Shown here: positions 1 to 7,803 of the stretch, piece after piece | Layout of the letters: every line of letters starts with the position of its first letter | Numbering within the stretch: the stretch's first letter is position 1 | From: Planctomycetota bacterium | Lineage (GTDB): Bacteria > Planctomycetota > Planctomycetia > Pirellulales > Pirellulaceae | Direction of reading: 5' to 3' | Assembly (NCBI GenBank): GCA_014238905.1 | Contig: JABAAE010000009.1 | Span: 234,282-298,281 of the forward strand | Length of the DNA: 64,000 nucleotides | Position numbers and translations under genes: made by a program | Notes under the pieces: generated by a model | Told to the model about the DNA's origin: nothing | Database searches by the model: none | Seen by the model: only the letters and a program-made list of their open reading frames with translations

Positions 1-83
1 AACCGCTTCTGAATCAGCGTTGACAATTTAAACCGGCCACCCACCTTGTTGACAATTTCTTCTTCTTTCAATTCTTCATGCAT
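1..83 (-). CDS. rpoZ: RNA polymerase omega subunit, 5' part only
   Basis: Translating the minus strand from the ATG at 83 gives [16 protein letters not shown] followed by [11 protein letters not shown], which matches the start of planctomycete RpoZ proteins (known family: small core RNA polymerase subunit that helps assemble beta-prime). The frame stays open to the window edge, so only about 27 residues are visible. An in-frame ATG at 89 would add two residues. Either start overlaps the 3' end of gmk by 8-14 bases, which suggests translational coupling. The gmk-rpoZ neighbourhood is common in bacteria and supports the call. The fragment is short, but the motif is distinctive. Confidence 0.8.
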   Translation of the reverse strand, partial: MHEELKEEEIVNKVGGRFKLSTLIQKR

Positions 84-669
84 GAGCATCTCCGTCCTTA
101 TCGGCGTCAGCGAGAATCTGGCAAATCTGCCACACCGTTTCGCCAACAGTTTTATTTTCAATTACGTGATCGTACAAATGCGATTTACTGATTTCGTTAC
201 GGGCGACCTCCAATCGCCGACGTATCGATTCCTCGGAATCTGAGTTGCGATTCCGTAATCTGTCCTCCAAGACCTCCATCGAACCCGGGTGCAAAAAGAT
301 CATTAATGGGAAATGCCCATCTTTTTGCACCGCCAGAGCTCCCTCGACATCAATCTCCAACAGTACCCATTTCCCCTCGGAAACGCCAGTGGTCACCGTT
401 GTTTTCGCCGTTCCATACCAATAACCTCGGCCAAAAACTTCCTTACATTCCAAAAACTCTCCGTGGTCGCGATTTTCGGCGAAACGCTCATCGGTCAGGA
501 AAATGTAGTCAACTCCGTCGGTTTCCCCTGGCCGGGGTTGGCGGGTGGTCGATGAAACACTCAGCACCAACGGAACTGGGCTTTGATTTAAAAGCTGCTT
601 AACAACAGTCGATTTCCCGACTCCTGACGGCCCTGAAATGACTACAATTCGACCCGGTTTCATAGGCAT
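76..669 (-). CDS. gmk: guanylate kinase
   Basis: A 197-residue protein, the normal length for guanylate kinase, which phosphorylates GMP to GDP in the cytoplasm. The N-terminus carries the P-loop GPSGVGKST (about residues 13-21). It is followed by the GMP-binding region with [10 protein letters not shown] and a tyrosine-rich stretch (FGRGYWYGT), then the conserved LLEIDVEGA strand and the lid region [17 protein letters not shown]. The start codon directly follows the yicC stop (TAGATG), and the 3' end overlaps rpoZ. The yicC-gmk-rpoZ order is a classic bacterial arrangement. Confidence 0.97.
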   Translation of the reverse strand: MPMKPGRIVVISGPSGVGKSTVVKQLLNQSPVPLVLSVSSTTRQPRPGETDGVDYIFLTDERFAENRDHGEFLECKEVFGRGYWYGTAKTTVTTGVSEGKWVLLEIDVEGALAVQKDGHFPLMIFLHPGSMEVLEDRLRNRNSDSEESIRRRLEVARNEISKSHLYDHVIENKTVGETVWQICQILADADKDGDAHA

Positions 670-1542
670 CTACTCGATATTTTGAACCATTTCACGAATC
701 CTTTCGATCACCGTCTTCATTTCCACAACATGCTGTGCGATCCGAGCATCATTGGCCTTGGAACCAATTGTGTTGGTTTCCCTAAACATCTCCTGCGTCA
801 AAAAATCGAGCTTCCGACCCTGGCTGGGTGTATGCCCCACGGTCTCCCGGAACAGAACAATGTGAGTCTTCAGGCGAACGACTTCCTCGGAAATGTCACA
901 TTTATCTGCAAAAATGCCAATCTCCTTGAGAATGTCAGAGGATTTCATCTCTGAAGTCACATCGGCAACCAACAAATTCAATTTCTCCAACAGCCGATTT
1001 TGATAATTTTCAATCACCAGTGGGGCGAGGAGCTCAACCTCCTGCAGAGCAGACTGCAAAGCATCACAATTTTGTAGCAGGTCGATCTCCATCGACTGCC
1101 CCTCGGCGGTTCTCATCACCGTCAAGCTTTCTAACGCCTGACCGATTGTCGTCTGAATATGCGGCCAATCGGCCTCTATCATTTGCAGACGGTCCACCGA
1201 TTCCTCTATAACGCCCGGCAGGGACAACATGTTTTCAATCGCGTAATCGGTTCGGTCGGGATTCACTCTGCGAATTGCATCAAGATATTGTTTGAGAACA
1301 TCATCATTGACGTGAATACTGCCGGAGAGATTTCGTTCAATCCTGACGTTAACCTGAACGGTTCCCCTTCGTACCGTTTTGCGAACCAACTCCTCGATTT
1401 GCGGCTCCAGAGATTGGTACACTTCGCCACACCGAACATTAACCTTCGCATACCGACTGTTTACTGTCCGAATTTCAACCGACAACGACAAGCCATCGTT
1501 GGAGAAAAGACCATGTCCATGTCCGGTCATGCTTAAAAGCAA
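670..1542 (-). CDS. yicC: YicC/YloC family endoribonuclease
   Basis: A 290-residue protein of the YicC family (known from other bacteria as an endoribonuclease involved in RNA turnover). Visible signatures are the N-terminal SMTGHG motif, the VEIRTVNSRY segment typical of the family, and the C-terminal region with LDFLTQEMFRETNTIGSKA, which is almost invariant in YicC proteins. I place the start at the TTG at 1542 because it gives MLLSMTG, the usual family start, behind an AGGAAGGTGAG stretch. A GTG at 1551 and an ATG at 1530 are alternatives. The stop abuts the gmk start. Confidence 0.92.
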   Translation of the reverse strand: MLLSMTGHGHGLFSNDGLSLSVEIRTVNSRYAKVNVRCGEVYQSLEPQIEELVRKTVRRGTVQVNVRIERNLSGSIHVNDDVLKQYLDAIRRVNPDRTDYAIENMLSLPGVIEESVDRLQMIEADWPHIQTTIGQALESLTVMRTAEGQSMEIDLLQNCDALQSALQEVELLAPLVIENYQNRLLEKLNLLVADVTSEMKSSDILKEIGIFADKCDISEEVVRLKTHIVLFRETVGHTPSQGRKLDFLTQEMFRETNTIGSKANDARIAQHVVEMKTVIERIREMVQNIE

Positions 1543-1666
1543 TGGGCTCACCTTCCTGGCAAATAAGGGCTGTGAAAATTCCGACTCAATTCACGATCAG
1601 TAACACGCCCAATGATTCTCGACACTTGTTATTTTCGCAAAAATATTTTTCGCCGAAATACCGTGT

Positions 1667-2365
1667 CTATTTCTTTTTTTCTGGTGTTTTCGGTTCCTCA
1701 GCGGCTGGTTCCTTAGCGGCTGGTTCCTTAGCGGCTGGTTCCTTAGCGGCTGGTTCCTTAGCGGCTGGAGCTTTGGCGGCTGGATCTTTAGCGGCTGGAT
1801 CTTTAGCGGCTGGATCTTTAGCGGCTGGATCTTTAGCAGCTGGATCTTTAGCAGCTGGATCTTTAGCAGCTGGATCTTTAGCAGCTGGATCTTTAGCGGC
1901 TGGATCTTTAGCGGCTGGATCTTCAGCGGCTGGAGCTTTGGCAGCTGGATCCTCTTCTTCACCAGAACTCGGCGCTCCAGGAACGAGATCTGAAATTGTC
2001 GTCGCCCCTGGACCATCATCCGGATTGGAACCTTGTTTAGCAGCCCCGAGATTGGCACCACCTGTCAATAACGCACCATAGTTGTATTCTCCGACATCCG
2101 TATTATCGACCGGTACATAGGTGTACTGATTAATCGTGACGAGGCACACCAATATCCAAACGATCGCAGAGGAAACCGTGATTTTTGTAAATACGTCACC
2201 AGCCTTCGCTCCAAAGGCGCTCTGACCGCCAGCTCCACCCAATGCGCCGGTCAAACCACCCCCGCGTCCTCTCTGGACCAAGACCAGAAGAATAATGAAC
2301 AGCGAAGCACAAAAGAGCAGAAACCCGAGGATTCCCATGAAAAAATCGCCAAAAAGGATTGGCAT
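1667..2365 (-). CDS. secG: preprotein translocase subunit SecG with long repeat tail
   Basis: The first ~85 residues are SecG, the small subunit of the SecYEG translocon. Two transmembrane helices (about residues 8-27 and 60-78) flank the signature [15 protein letters not shown] and a [11 protein letters not shown] loop. SecG is normally 70-110 residues, but this protein has 232. The extra part is a low-complexity tail: a linker rich in Gly and Pro, then 17 pentapeptide units of the type [10 protein letters not shown], ending in a Lys-rich stretch. The tail follows the second helix. Lys and Asp/Glu alternate, so it is nearly charge neutral. An internal ATG at 2338 is an alternative start. It lies between tpiA and yicC. 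Confidence 0.9.
   Translation of the reverse strand: MPILFGDFFMGILGFLLFCASLFIILLVLVQRGRGGGLTGALGGAGGQSAFGAKAGDVFTKITVSSAIVWILVCLVTINQYTYVPVDNTDVGEYNYGALLTGGANLGAAKQGSNPDDGPGATTISDLVPGAPSSGEEEDPAAKAPAAEDPAAKDPAAKDPAAKDPAAKDPAAKDPAAKDPAAKDPAAKDPAAKDPAAKAPAAKEPAAKEPAAKEPAAKEPAAEEPKTPEKKK
1701..1955. repeat. 17-copy 15-bp tandem repeat within secG
   Basis: Units of the form gcggctggatctttа-like 15-mers (gcggctggwtcyttа on the plus strand) start every 15 bases from 1701 to 1941, 17 copies without interruption. They encode the SecG C-terminal pentapeptide PAAK(D/E/A). Variation is mainly at the fourth and fifth codon positions and at one synonymous Ala codon (gcg/gca), arranged in runs, which suggests growth by local duplication. 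Confidence 0.95.
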
Positions 2366-2446
2366 CTCGATGACCTTCCAAAAAATCGTTTATCGTTAGT
2401 CAAAATCAGTCCGGTTGTTCTCGCCTCTTCTGGCGAGTCCCTGGAA

Positions 2447-3202
2447 CTAAACCTTGGCGGCTTTGATAATCGCCGCAAAGTCGTCCGCCTTGAGGGAAGC
2501 ACCGCCTACTAAAGCCCCATCAATATTGGGTTGAGCAAGCAAATCCAGAGCGTTGTCCGGCTTTACACTTCCACCATATTGAATACGAACACTTTGAGCG
2601 ACTTCCTGATTATAGCTGTTTTCCAACAATTTGCGAAGGTCTGAATGGACCTCCTCTGCCTGTTCAGGCGACGCAACTTGCCCAGTACCGATGGCCCAAA
2701 CGGGTTCATAGGCAATGACAACGTTTTCCATCTTCGCAGCATCCAAATTGGCCAACGAACCGGTGAATTGTGCCCGGATGACATCCATCGTCTGGCCGGC
2801 CTCGCGTTGCTCTAGCAACTCTCCGACGCACACAATTGGGATTAAGCCACCTGCCAAAGCGGCATGGACCTTTTTGTTAATCAGTTCATCGGTCTCCCCA
2901 ATGACATGTCGCCGTTCACTATGCCCCAAAATGGCATACCGGCATCCCACATCAGCAAGCATGGCAGGGCTGATCTCACCTGTGAAAGCACCTTTTTCTT
3001 GGTAATAAACGTCTTGAGCTCCCAAACGAACCTGACCATCACCCAACGCCGTGCTGACACAATCGAGGTAGACACTCGGAGGACAAATCGCAACATCCAC
3101 CGTTTCACCAACGTCGATGTCCGACAACTGGCTAGCCAACGCGACCGAATTTGCTTTATTTAAATTCATCTTCCAGTTGCCGGCAACAAATGGCTTTCTC
3201 AC
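2447..3202 (-). CDS. tpiA: triosephosphate isomerase
   Basis: A 251-residue TIM-barrel enzyme that interconverts dihydroxyacetone phosphate and glyceraldehyde 3-phosphate. It has the substrate-binding Asn-Lys in AGNWKMN near the N-terminus, the catalytic His in ILGHSERR, the catalytic Glu in VIAYEPVWAIGTG, and the phosphate-binding YGGSVKPDN and GALVGGASL loops. I choose the GTG at 3202 (GTG AGA AAG CCA, giving RKPFVAGNWK). It gives the normal family length and has GGAG six bases upstream; the open frame further upstream is not family-like. It heads the secG-yicC-gmk-rpoZ run. Confidence 0.96.
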   Translation of the reverse strand: MRKPFVAGNWKMNLNKANSVALASQLSDIDVGETVDVAICPPSVYLDCVSTALGDGQVRLGAQDVYYQEKGAFTGEISPAMLADVGCRYAILGHSERRHVIGETDELINKKVHAALAGGLIPIVCVGELLEQREAGQTMDVIRAQFTGSLANLDAAKMENVVIAYEPVWAIGTGQVASPEQAEEVHSDLRKLLENSYNQEVAQSVRIQYGGSVKPDNALDLLAQPNIDGALVGGASLKADDFAAIIKAAKV

Positions 3203-3507
3203 AAAAAACTCCAATCTCAGATCATAAAACGATGGAAAAACACTGCATAATTTGGAAGATATGGAAGATAACGCCAACCGGTTGCGAGCGAAAGCTTAAA
3301 ATGACAGCACCGAACGAATCTGCCTCATTTAGTCGCGTCGGGAACCGTTTTTTTGCCCAACATCGATGGTTCCCACAGGCATCCGCCACTGTGTAGCAAA
3401 AGCAAAGTCATCTGTTTTTTCCGACACTAGATCAAATCCCCGCCCAACTCTCTTTGCCGAGCAACAGAAAGAAACCGCTGCGAACCTACTGCGAATCCCT
3501 ACGAAAT
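3203..3507. other. gene-free stretch upstream of tpiA
   Basis: About 305 bases between the end of the sulfatase gene and the tpiA start, both on the minus strand. It holds the tpiA ribosome-binding site (GGAG just upstream of 3202) and presumably its promoter. I see no convincing -35/-10 pair, no strong terminator hairpin for the sulfatase gene, and no small gene. Confidence 0.6.
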
Positions 3508-4998
3508 CTATTGAGGTTGAGGCATACGGGCATTCATTCTCGTCTGCCAGCCACCCAGCAGCTTGTCCATTTTCGCCATGACTTGTGGCTCTCTTGTGCT
3601 CAGGTCATTGCGTTCCCCAGGGTCTTTTCGGAGATCATAGAGCTCTTGCTTTTGATCATGATAAAACTGAATCATCTTCCAGTCTCCGGAGCGGACCGAG
3701 GCGCCTGGTTTCCAAGTCGAACCATGATAGTGAGGATAATGCCAAAAAAGATCTCGGTCGGGGAAATCGGATTGAGAATCCCTCAATAGCGACGTCAAGC
3801 TGAGTCCATCAGCATGGAGTTGAGGCGCAGAATCTAACCCCGCCAGCTCCAAAATGGTCGGAAAAAAATCCATGCTGACCACCGGAACATGGCAAACTGA
3901 CTTCGCTTGAGTCATTCCCGGAACTCGAACAATCATCGGTTCCCGAATGCCTCCCTCGTACAACCAGCCCTTTCCGCTGCGAAGCGGAAAATTGGAAGTA
4001 GGACCCCGTTTGCCACCTAAAGTACAAAGGCCCCCATTATCAGAAAAGAAAATAATGGTTGTCTTTTTGGTCAAGTCGAGCTGCCTTAACTTTTTTAATA
4101 TCGCTCCAACGCTGTCATCAACGGCAGACACCATCGAACCATAAGCGGAGTTATCCTGACGCAACCGGGAAAAGCCCTGATGCTCCGATTCAAAGGGGGT
4201 TTGATCGCTATAACGATCCGCAGCCAGAGCCTGGTAATACTCCTGTTTTTTTCTGTAGGGCGTGATCGGCGTATGAACGTTGTAGTAGGAAAGAAAAAGT
4301 AAAAAAGGCGATGTCTTTTTCCGGGTGGCTTGTTTCTCAAGAAATAGCATCGATTCTTCAGTCAATCGCTCGGTCAGGTATTCCCCTTTTTTCCTGGCGT
4401 GCAGCGTCGGATTAGTCCAAGGCGAGTAATAACCACCGGGAGGCGAACCCTTCGCGTTTCCACCGACATTCACGTCAAACCCCTGATCCTCCGGCCAATG
4501 CCCTTTATCACCCAAATGCCATTTGCCAGCGAAAAAAGTCGAATAGTCAGCGGCTTTCAGAGCTTCTGCTATCGTCACTTCTGAAAGGGCAAGATTGTCC
4601 CGGTCCTCAACCTGTTTAAAACGGGCATCTTTGACGCGACCGATGTTCATTCCGGGAATCCAGTCCGTAATATCAACTCGAACCGGATGGCGGCCGGTCA
4701 TAATGCTGGCCCGTGTGGGTGAACAGACTGGGCAAGCCGCATAACCGTTGGTAAATCGCATACCTGAATCAGCCAACGCATCAATATTCGGGGTTTGATA
4801 AAACGTGCTACCAAAACAGCCCAGATCAGCCCAACCCAGATCATCCACCAGAAAAAAAACAAAGTTCATCGGTTCATCGGCCACCAGCTCTGTTTTGGCT
4901 TCTGGAAGCGTTTCCTCCTCGGCAAACAGACCAGCTCCCCCACACGTCACCACACCAATGGCAATCCATTTCAATGCAAATCGCATCATTTCATTCAC
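3508..4998 (-). CDS. sulfatase (arylsulfatase family)
   Basis: A 496-residue secreted sulfatase that should hydrolyse sulfate esters, in this context probably on sulfated polysaccharides (substrate is inference). After an N-terminal hydrophobic signal region come the metal-binding Asp pair in [13 protein letters not shown] (residues 52-53) and the formylglycine motif CSPTR (Cys92), then GRHPVR. Further on are the GKWHLG active-site motif, FFSDNGG, and a C-terminal [10 protein letters not shown] segment typical of the family. The Cys-type motif needs a formylglycine-generating enzyme encoded elsewhere. The 4998 start is GTG, with ATG codons at 4989 and 4986 as alternatives. It is followed downstream by a membrane protein and a sialidase-like gene pointing the opposite way in order of position, not necessarily one operon. 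Confidence 0.93.
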   Translation of the reverse strand: MNEMMRFALKWIAIGVVTCGGAGLFAEEETLPEAKTELVADEPMNFVFFLVDDLGWADLGCFGSTFYQTPNIDALADSGMRFTNGYAACPVCSPTRASIMTGRHPVRVDITDWIPGMNIGRVKDARFKQVEDRDNLALSEVTIAEALKAADYSTFFAGKWHLGDKGHWPEDQGFDVNVGGNAKGSPPGGYYSPWTNPTLHARKKGEYLTERLTEESMLFLEKQATRKKTSPFLLFLSYYNVHTPITPYRKKQEYYQALAADRYSDQTPFESEHQGFSRLRQDNSAYGSMVSAVDDSVGAILKKLRQLDLTKKTTIIFFSDNGGLCTLGGKRGPTSNFPLRSGKGWLYEGGIREPMIVRVPGMTQAKSVCHVPVVSMDFFPTILELAGLDSAPQLHADGLSLTSLLRDSQSDFPDRDLFWHYPHYHGSTWKPGASVRSGDWKMIQFYHDQKQELYDLRKDPGERNDLSTREPQVMAKMDKLLGGWQTRMNARMPQPQ

Positions 4999-5082
4999 TC
5001 AGTTCAGGAACTCTTCATTATTGTTTTCCAGCAAGTATAGCCTGAGGCACTCTGGATTTGTGGCTGCTATTTTTATTCCAAT

Positions 5083-6450
5083 TCAGTGGCGATAATAGCC
5101 GCGCGATTGGGAATTGCCCCAAAACCTGTTCGATGCTCGTTCTAATTCCAACCGACTGCTGATCTTTTTGGATTTTCGCTGTCCGGTCCAGACATTGGAC
5201 GAGGATTGGACCTCGACAAAAAATGCCCGATCCAATTGCCACTGTTGAACCAAATCGCGGCAAACTCCAAGCTGAAAACGATCCTGGGGATAGAGTGGCG
5301 TCTTCAAGCTCTGCAAAGACCACTTGGCCAAATCAACTTCCCGCCAGCCGAATTGTTGAGCCGAGCGACGCGAATCATCCGATCCTTCTTGGATCCATCT
5401 CTGTTTCTCAGGCGCAAGTAAACGGACTTTCCAGTCATGGATCCACAATCGACAGCGACTGGTTCTCGGGGCATAAAGCTCCCATGCCGGCCAATGGTCA
5501 ATCAACCTGATCGAGTCCAACAGCGGCATGCAGACAACCAAACCAAAAAGGCAACGCAGACCAGTGGCTGCTGGCCAAAATAAAGATTTATTAGAAGCCT
5601 CCTCGCCTGACCGTGACCTCCAGCCAAACAGGATGCAAAGCTCCACCGCAATAAAGCCGTTCCAAATCAGGACCGATGCTTCGTTGCCCATTCCCCAAGG
5701 GCCCAATACAACCACCAAACCGGCATGCATCAAGGTACCCAACCCAAGACTGACCCAACGGGTCATTGGAAACATCAACCCCAATGCAACTCCAATTTCG
5801 AGAATCGGCAACAGCAACACAAAAGCTGAAACCAATAATGGAGGCCAAGTTGCCGTGTCCAATCCGATCAGTGACATGGAAATTTCGAGCATTTGGCGCC
5901 CGGTCGTCATCACAAACTGATAATCCAGTTTGCTGATTGCAGAAAAAAAATAGACCCCCACGATGCTGACACGCGCAAATTTCAAGGCATTTTCAGGGCG
6001 AAAAAACACCCACCCCGCCAGAAACAGCAGCGACTGGTAAACCCAGGGAACGAATCGATGCTGATCCTCCAGGATCAGCAGTGTACAAATCAAAATAAAC
6101 CCGCCGCCAGCCGTCTTTTGCCAACCATTCTTTAAAGGCAAAAAGCATCCCAGAGAAACTAACAACAACAGCATGGCCCCGGAAACAAACAGCACCCACT
6201 GGAACAGCACTGAAAACTCTGGAAAAATCCAAAAGACTGGAATTCGGGGAAACAACGGATACCCGTCCATGTTTTCTGCTGACGGCAATCCAGGGAGCCA
6301 AAGAGGACAAGTCCCCCCACACATCAACAATAAACCAGTCGCTGTCACACTCACCAATACGGTCAGTTGTGGAAAAACTCGACCATTCTGTTTTGGTCCT
6401 ATCACGCAATCTTCTTTCGTTACGTCAACGCGACGTTGTTTTACAGGCAA
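5083..6450 (-). CDS. polytopic membrane protein, DoxX/MauE- or HTTM-like
   Basis: A 455-residue protein whose first ~310 residues are strongly hydrophobic, with roughly seven to nine predicted membrane spans. A membrane segment with FARVSIVGVYFFSAISKLD and a following GRQMLE resembles the DoxX/MauE and HTTM groups of membrane proteins (Tyr, Lys and Asp in the helix). The last ~140 residues are soluble and begin with a WPAWELYAPRTSR segment that I associate with planctomycete proteins of this kind. The function is unknown. It lies 84 bases from the sulfatase start on the same strand and 134 bases downstream of the sialidase-like gene. The family assignment is tentative. Confidence 0.7.
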   Translation of the reverse strand: MPVKQRRVDVTKEDCVIGPKQNGRVFPQLTVLVSVTATGLLLMCGGTCPLWLPGLPSAENMDGYPLFPRIPVFWIFPEFSVLFQWVLFVSGAMLLLLVSLGCFLPLKNGWQKTAGGGFILICTLLILEDQHRFVPWVYQSLLFLAGWVFFRPENALKFARVSIVGVYFFSAISKLDYQFVMTTGRQMLEISMSLIGLDTATWPPLLVSAFVLLLPILEIGVALGLMFPMTRWVSLGLGTLMHAGLVVVLGPWGMGNEASVLIWNGFIAVELCILFGWRSRSGEEASNKSLFWPAATGLRCLFGLVVCMPLLDSIRLIDHWPAWELYAPRTSRCRLWIHDWKVRLLAPEKQRWIQEGSDDSRRSAQQFGWREVDLAKWSLQSLKTPLYPQDRFQLGVCRDLVQQWQLDRAFFVEVQSSSNVWTGQRKSKKISSRLELERASNRFWGNSQSRGYYRH

Positions 6451-6584
6451 GACAAATCCTTCTAGCCATCATTAAGAGTGGCTAAATTGGAATAAGTCAA
6501 GAATTCTGGCGTTGTGTCGAAGCACACCATCATTACCGATTGAAATGACCAACTTGCCGAACAGCTTGCCGTGAACTAGCGGAC

Positions 6585-7655
6585 CTATTTTTTCTTTAAA
6601 TCAACGACAAGGTGTTTGATTTTTTTTCTTTTCCAAGTGTAAGTAATATGGAGCAATTCGTCTTTGGTCTGAATGATCGCAGGGTAGGAGAATTCACTGC
6701 CTCGCTGGTTTTCAAGTTCCAACAAGCGATTCCATTGTTTTCCATCGCTGGAAATCCCCAGGTTAATAGGGCTTCTACCACGCTGGGTGTGATTGTAAAC
6801 CAACACATGCCTGCCATCGCGAAGCGTCACCCCATCGATGCCGGAGTTTGGATTTGGCAAACCTATTTTTTCCAATGGAGACCAATTAACTCCATCTTCG
6901 GAAAAGCTGGACAGAATCATATCGCGAGACTGATTCCGGCAAAGAACCTGAAATCTGCTTTTTCCATGGACCAGAATCGTAGGCTGTATCGCCCCGGTTG
7001 AAACCGGATTAATAAAATCCTCGCTTTTCAACCAACTCGCCTGATCGGAAATTCCGCCAACATTATTAAGCGTTTCCATGTGAACTTTCCATCCATCATG
7101 TTCTGTACTGACACCGCAGAGAATCCGACCGTTGGGTAGCAGGATGGGTTTGTTTTTGATCGGTCCCAAAATGGATTTCGGCAAATGTACCGGCTTGGAC
7201 CAGGTTTTTCCCTGATCACCTGATTGGACAAGCATGCCCCACCATTGCCGCGGATTAGGGCCAACTTTATAAAACAGCATTAGTGGTCCACCCGGCATGT
7301 CAAACAAGACTGGGTTCCAAGCCGGGAACCTTTGACCATCGAGTTGAATGCCGTTGGCAACCTCAAGCGGCTTCGACCAGTTCCGTGTATCCCAAGAAGA
7401 AAACCAGATTCCAACGCTTTTGTCCCCTTCTCTTTTTCCACCGAACCAGGCGCAAGCCAACCCACCTTCTACCTCCGAAATCGTAGAAGCATGGCAAGAT
7501 TCATGGGGAAGTTGATTGAAAATAAACTCGCTCTGAACCACGCGGGGTTCGAACGCCGTCTGTCCGAGAAGACTGACCGAATCGAACTTCGGCAACAGGA
7601 CAATCAAGAGAATGATCGTCGAAAACCACCGACGGGGAAAACAACTGGTATTCAT
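6585..7655 (-). CDS. secreted sialidase-like (BNR-repeat) protein
   Basis: A 356-residue protein with an N-terminal signal peptide (hydrophobic residues about 10-30). It has the features of six-bladed exo-sialidase-like propellers: CHASTISEVEGGLACAWFGG near the N-terminus, GDQGKTWSKPVHLP (an Asp-box type SxDxGxTW motif), and a second weaker unit SSFSEDGVNWSPLEKIG. Members of this planctomycete group are annotated as sialidase or exo-alpha-sialidase family proteins, but whether they act on sialic acid is generally not shown. The neighbouring sulfatase fits a glycan-degradation role. The ATG at 7655 is the only plausible start. Confidence 0.82.
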   Translation of the reverse strand: MNTSCFPRRWFSTIILLIVLLPKFDSVSLLGQTAFEPRVVQSEFIFNQLPHESCHASTISEVEGGLACAWFGGKREGDKSVGIWFSSWDTRNWSKPLEVANGIQLDGQRFPAWNPVLFDMPGGPLMLFYKVGPNPRQWWGMLVQSGDQGKTWSKPVHLPKSILGPIKNKPILLPNGRILCGVSTEHDGWKVHMETLNNVGGISDQASWLKSEDFINPVSTGAIQPTILVHGKSRFQVLCRNQSRDMILSSFSEDGVNWSPLEKIGLPNPNSGIDGVTLRDGRHVLVYNHTQRGRSPINLGISSDGKQWNRLLELENQRGSEFSYPAIIQTKDELLHITYTWKRKKIKHLVVDLKKK

Positions 7656-7803
7656 TAATTCCTGTTTTTCTTTTTGACCACTGCGACCTTTGCTGACTCT
7701 TCGACCAAAATATCATTTTCCTTTGGCGGGTGACTGATTCAAATCGGCCAAAACCTCAAATATAATAAAGTTGCCGCCACCCACCAAATAAAAAGGGCTT
7801 AAT

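Noticed and set aside
1542..2081. 179-codon plus-strand frame with many AAGSL repeats
   Set aside because: Shadow of the secG repeat on the opposite strand; the SecG signature is on the minus strand.
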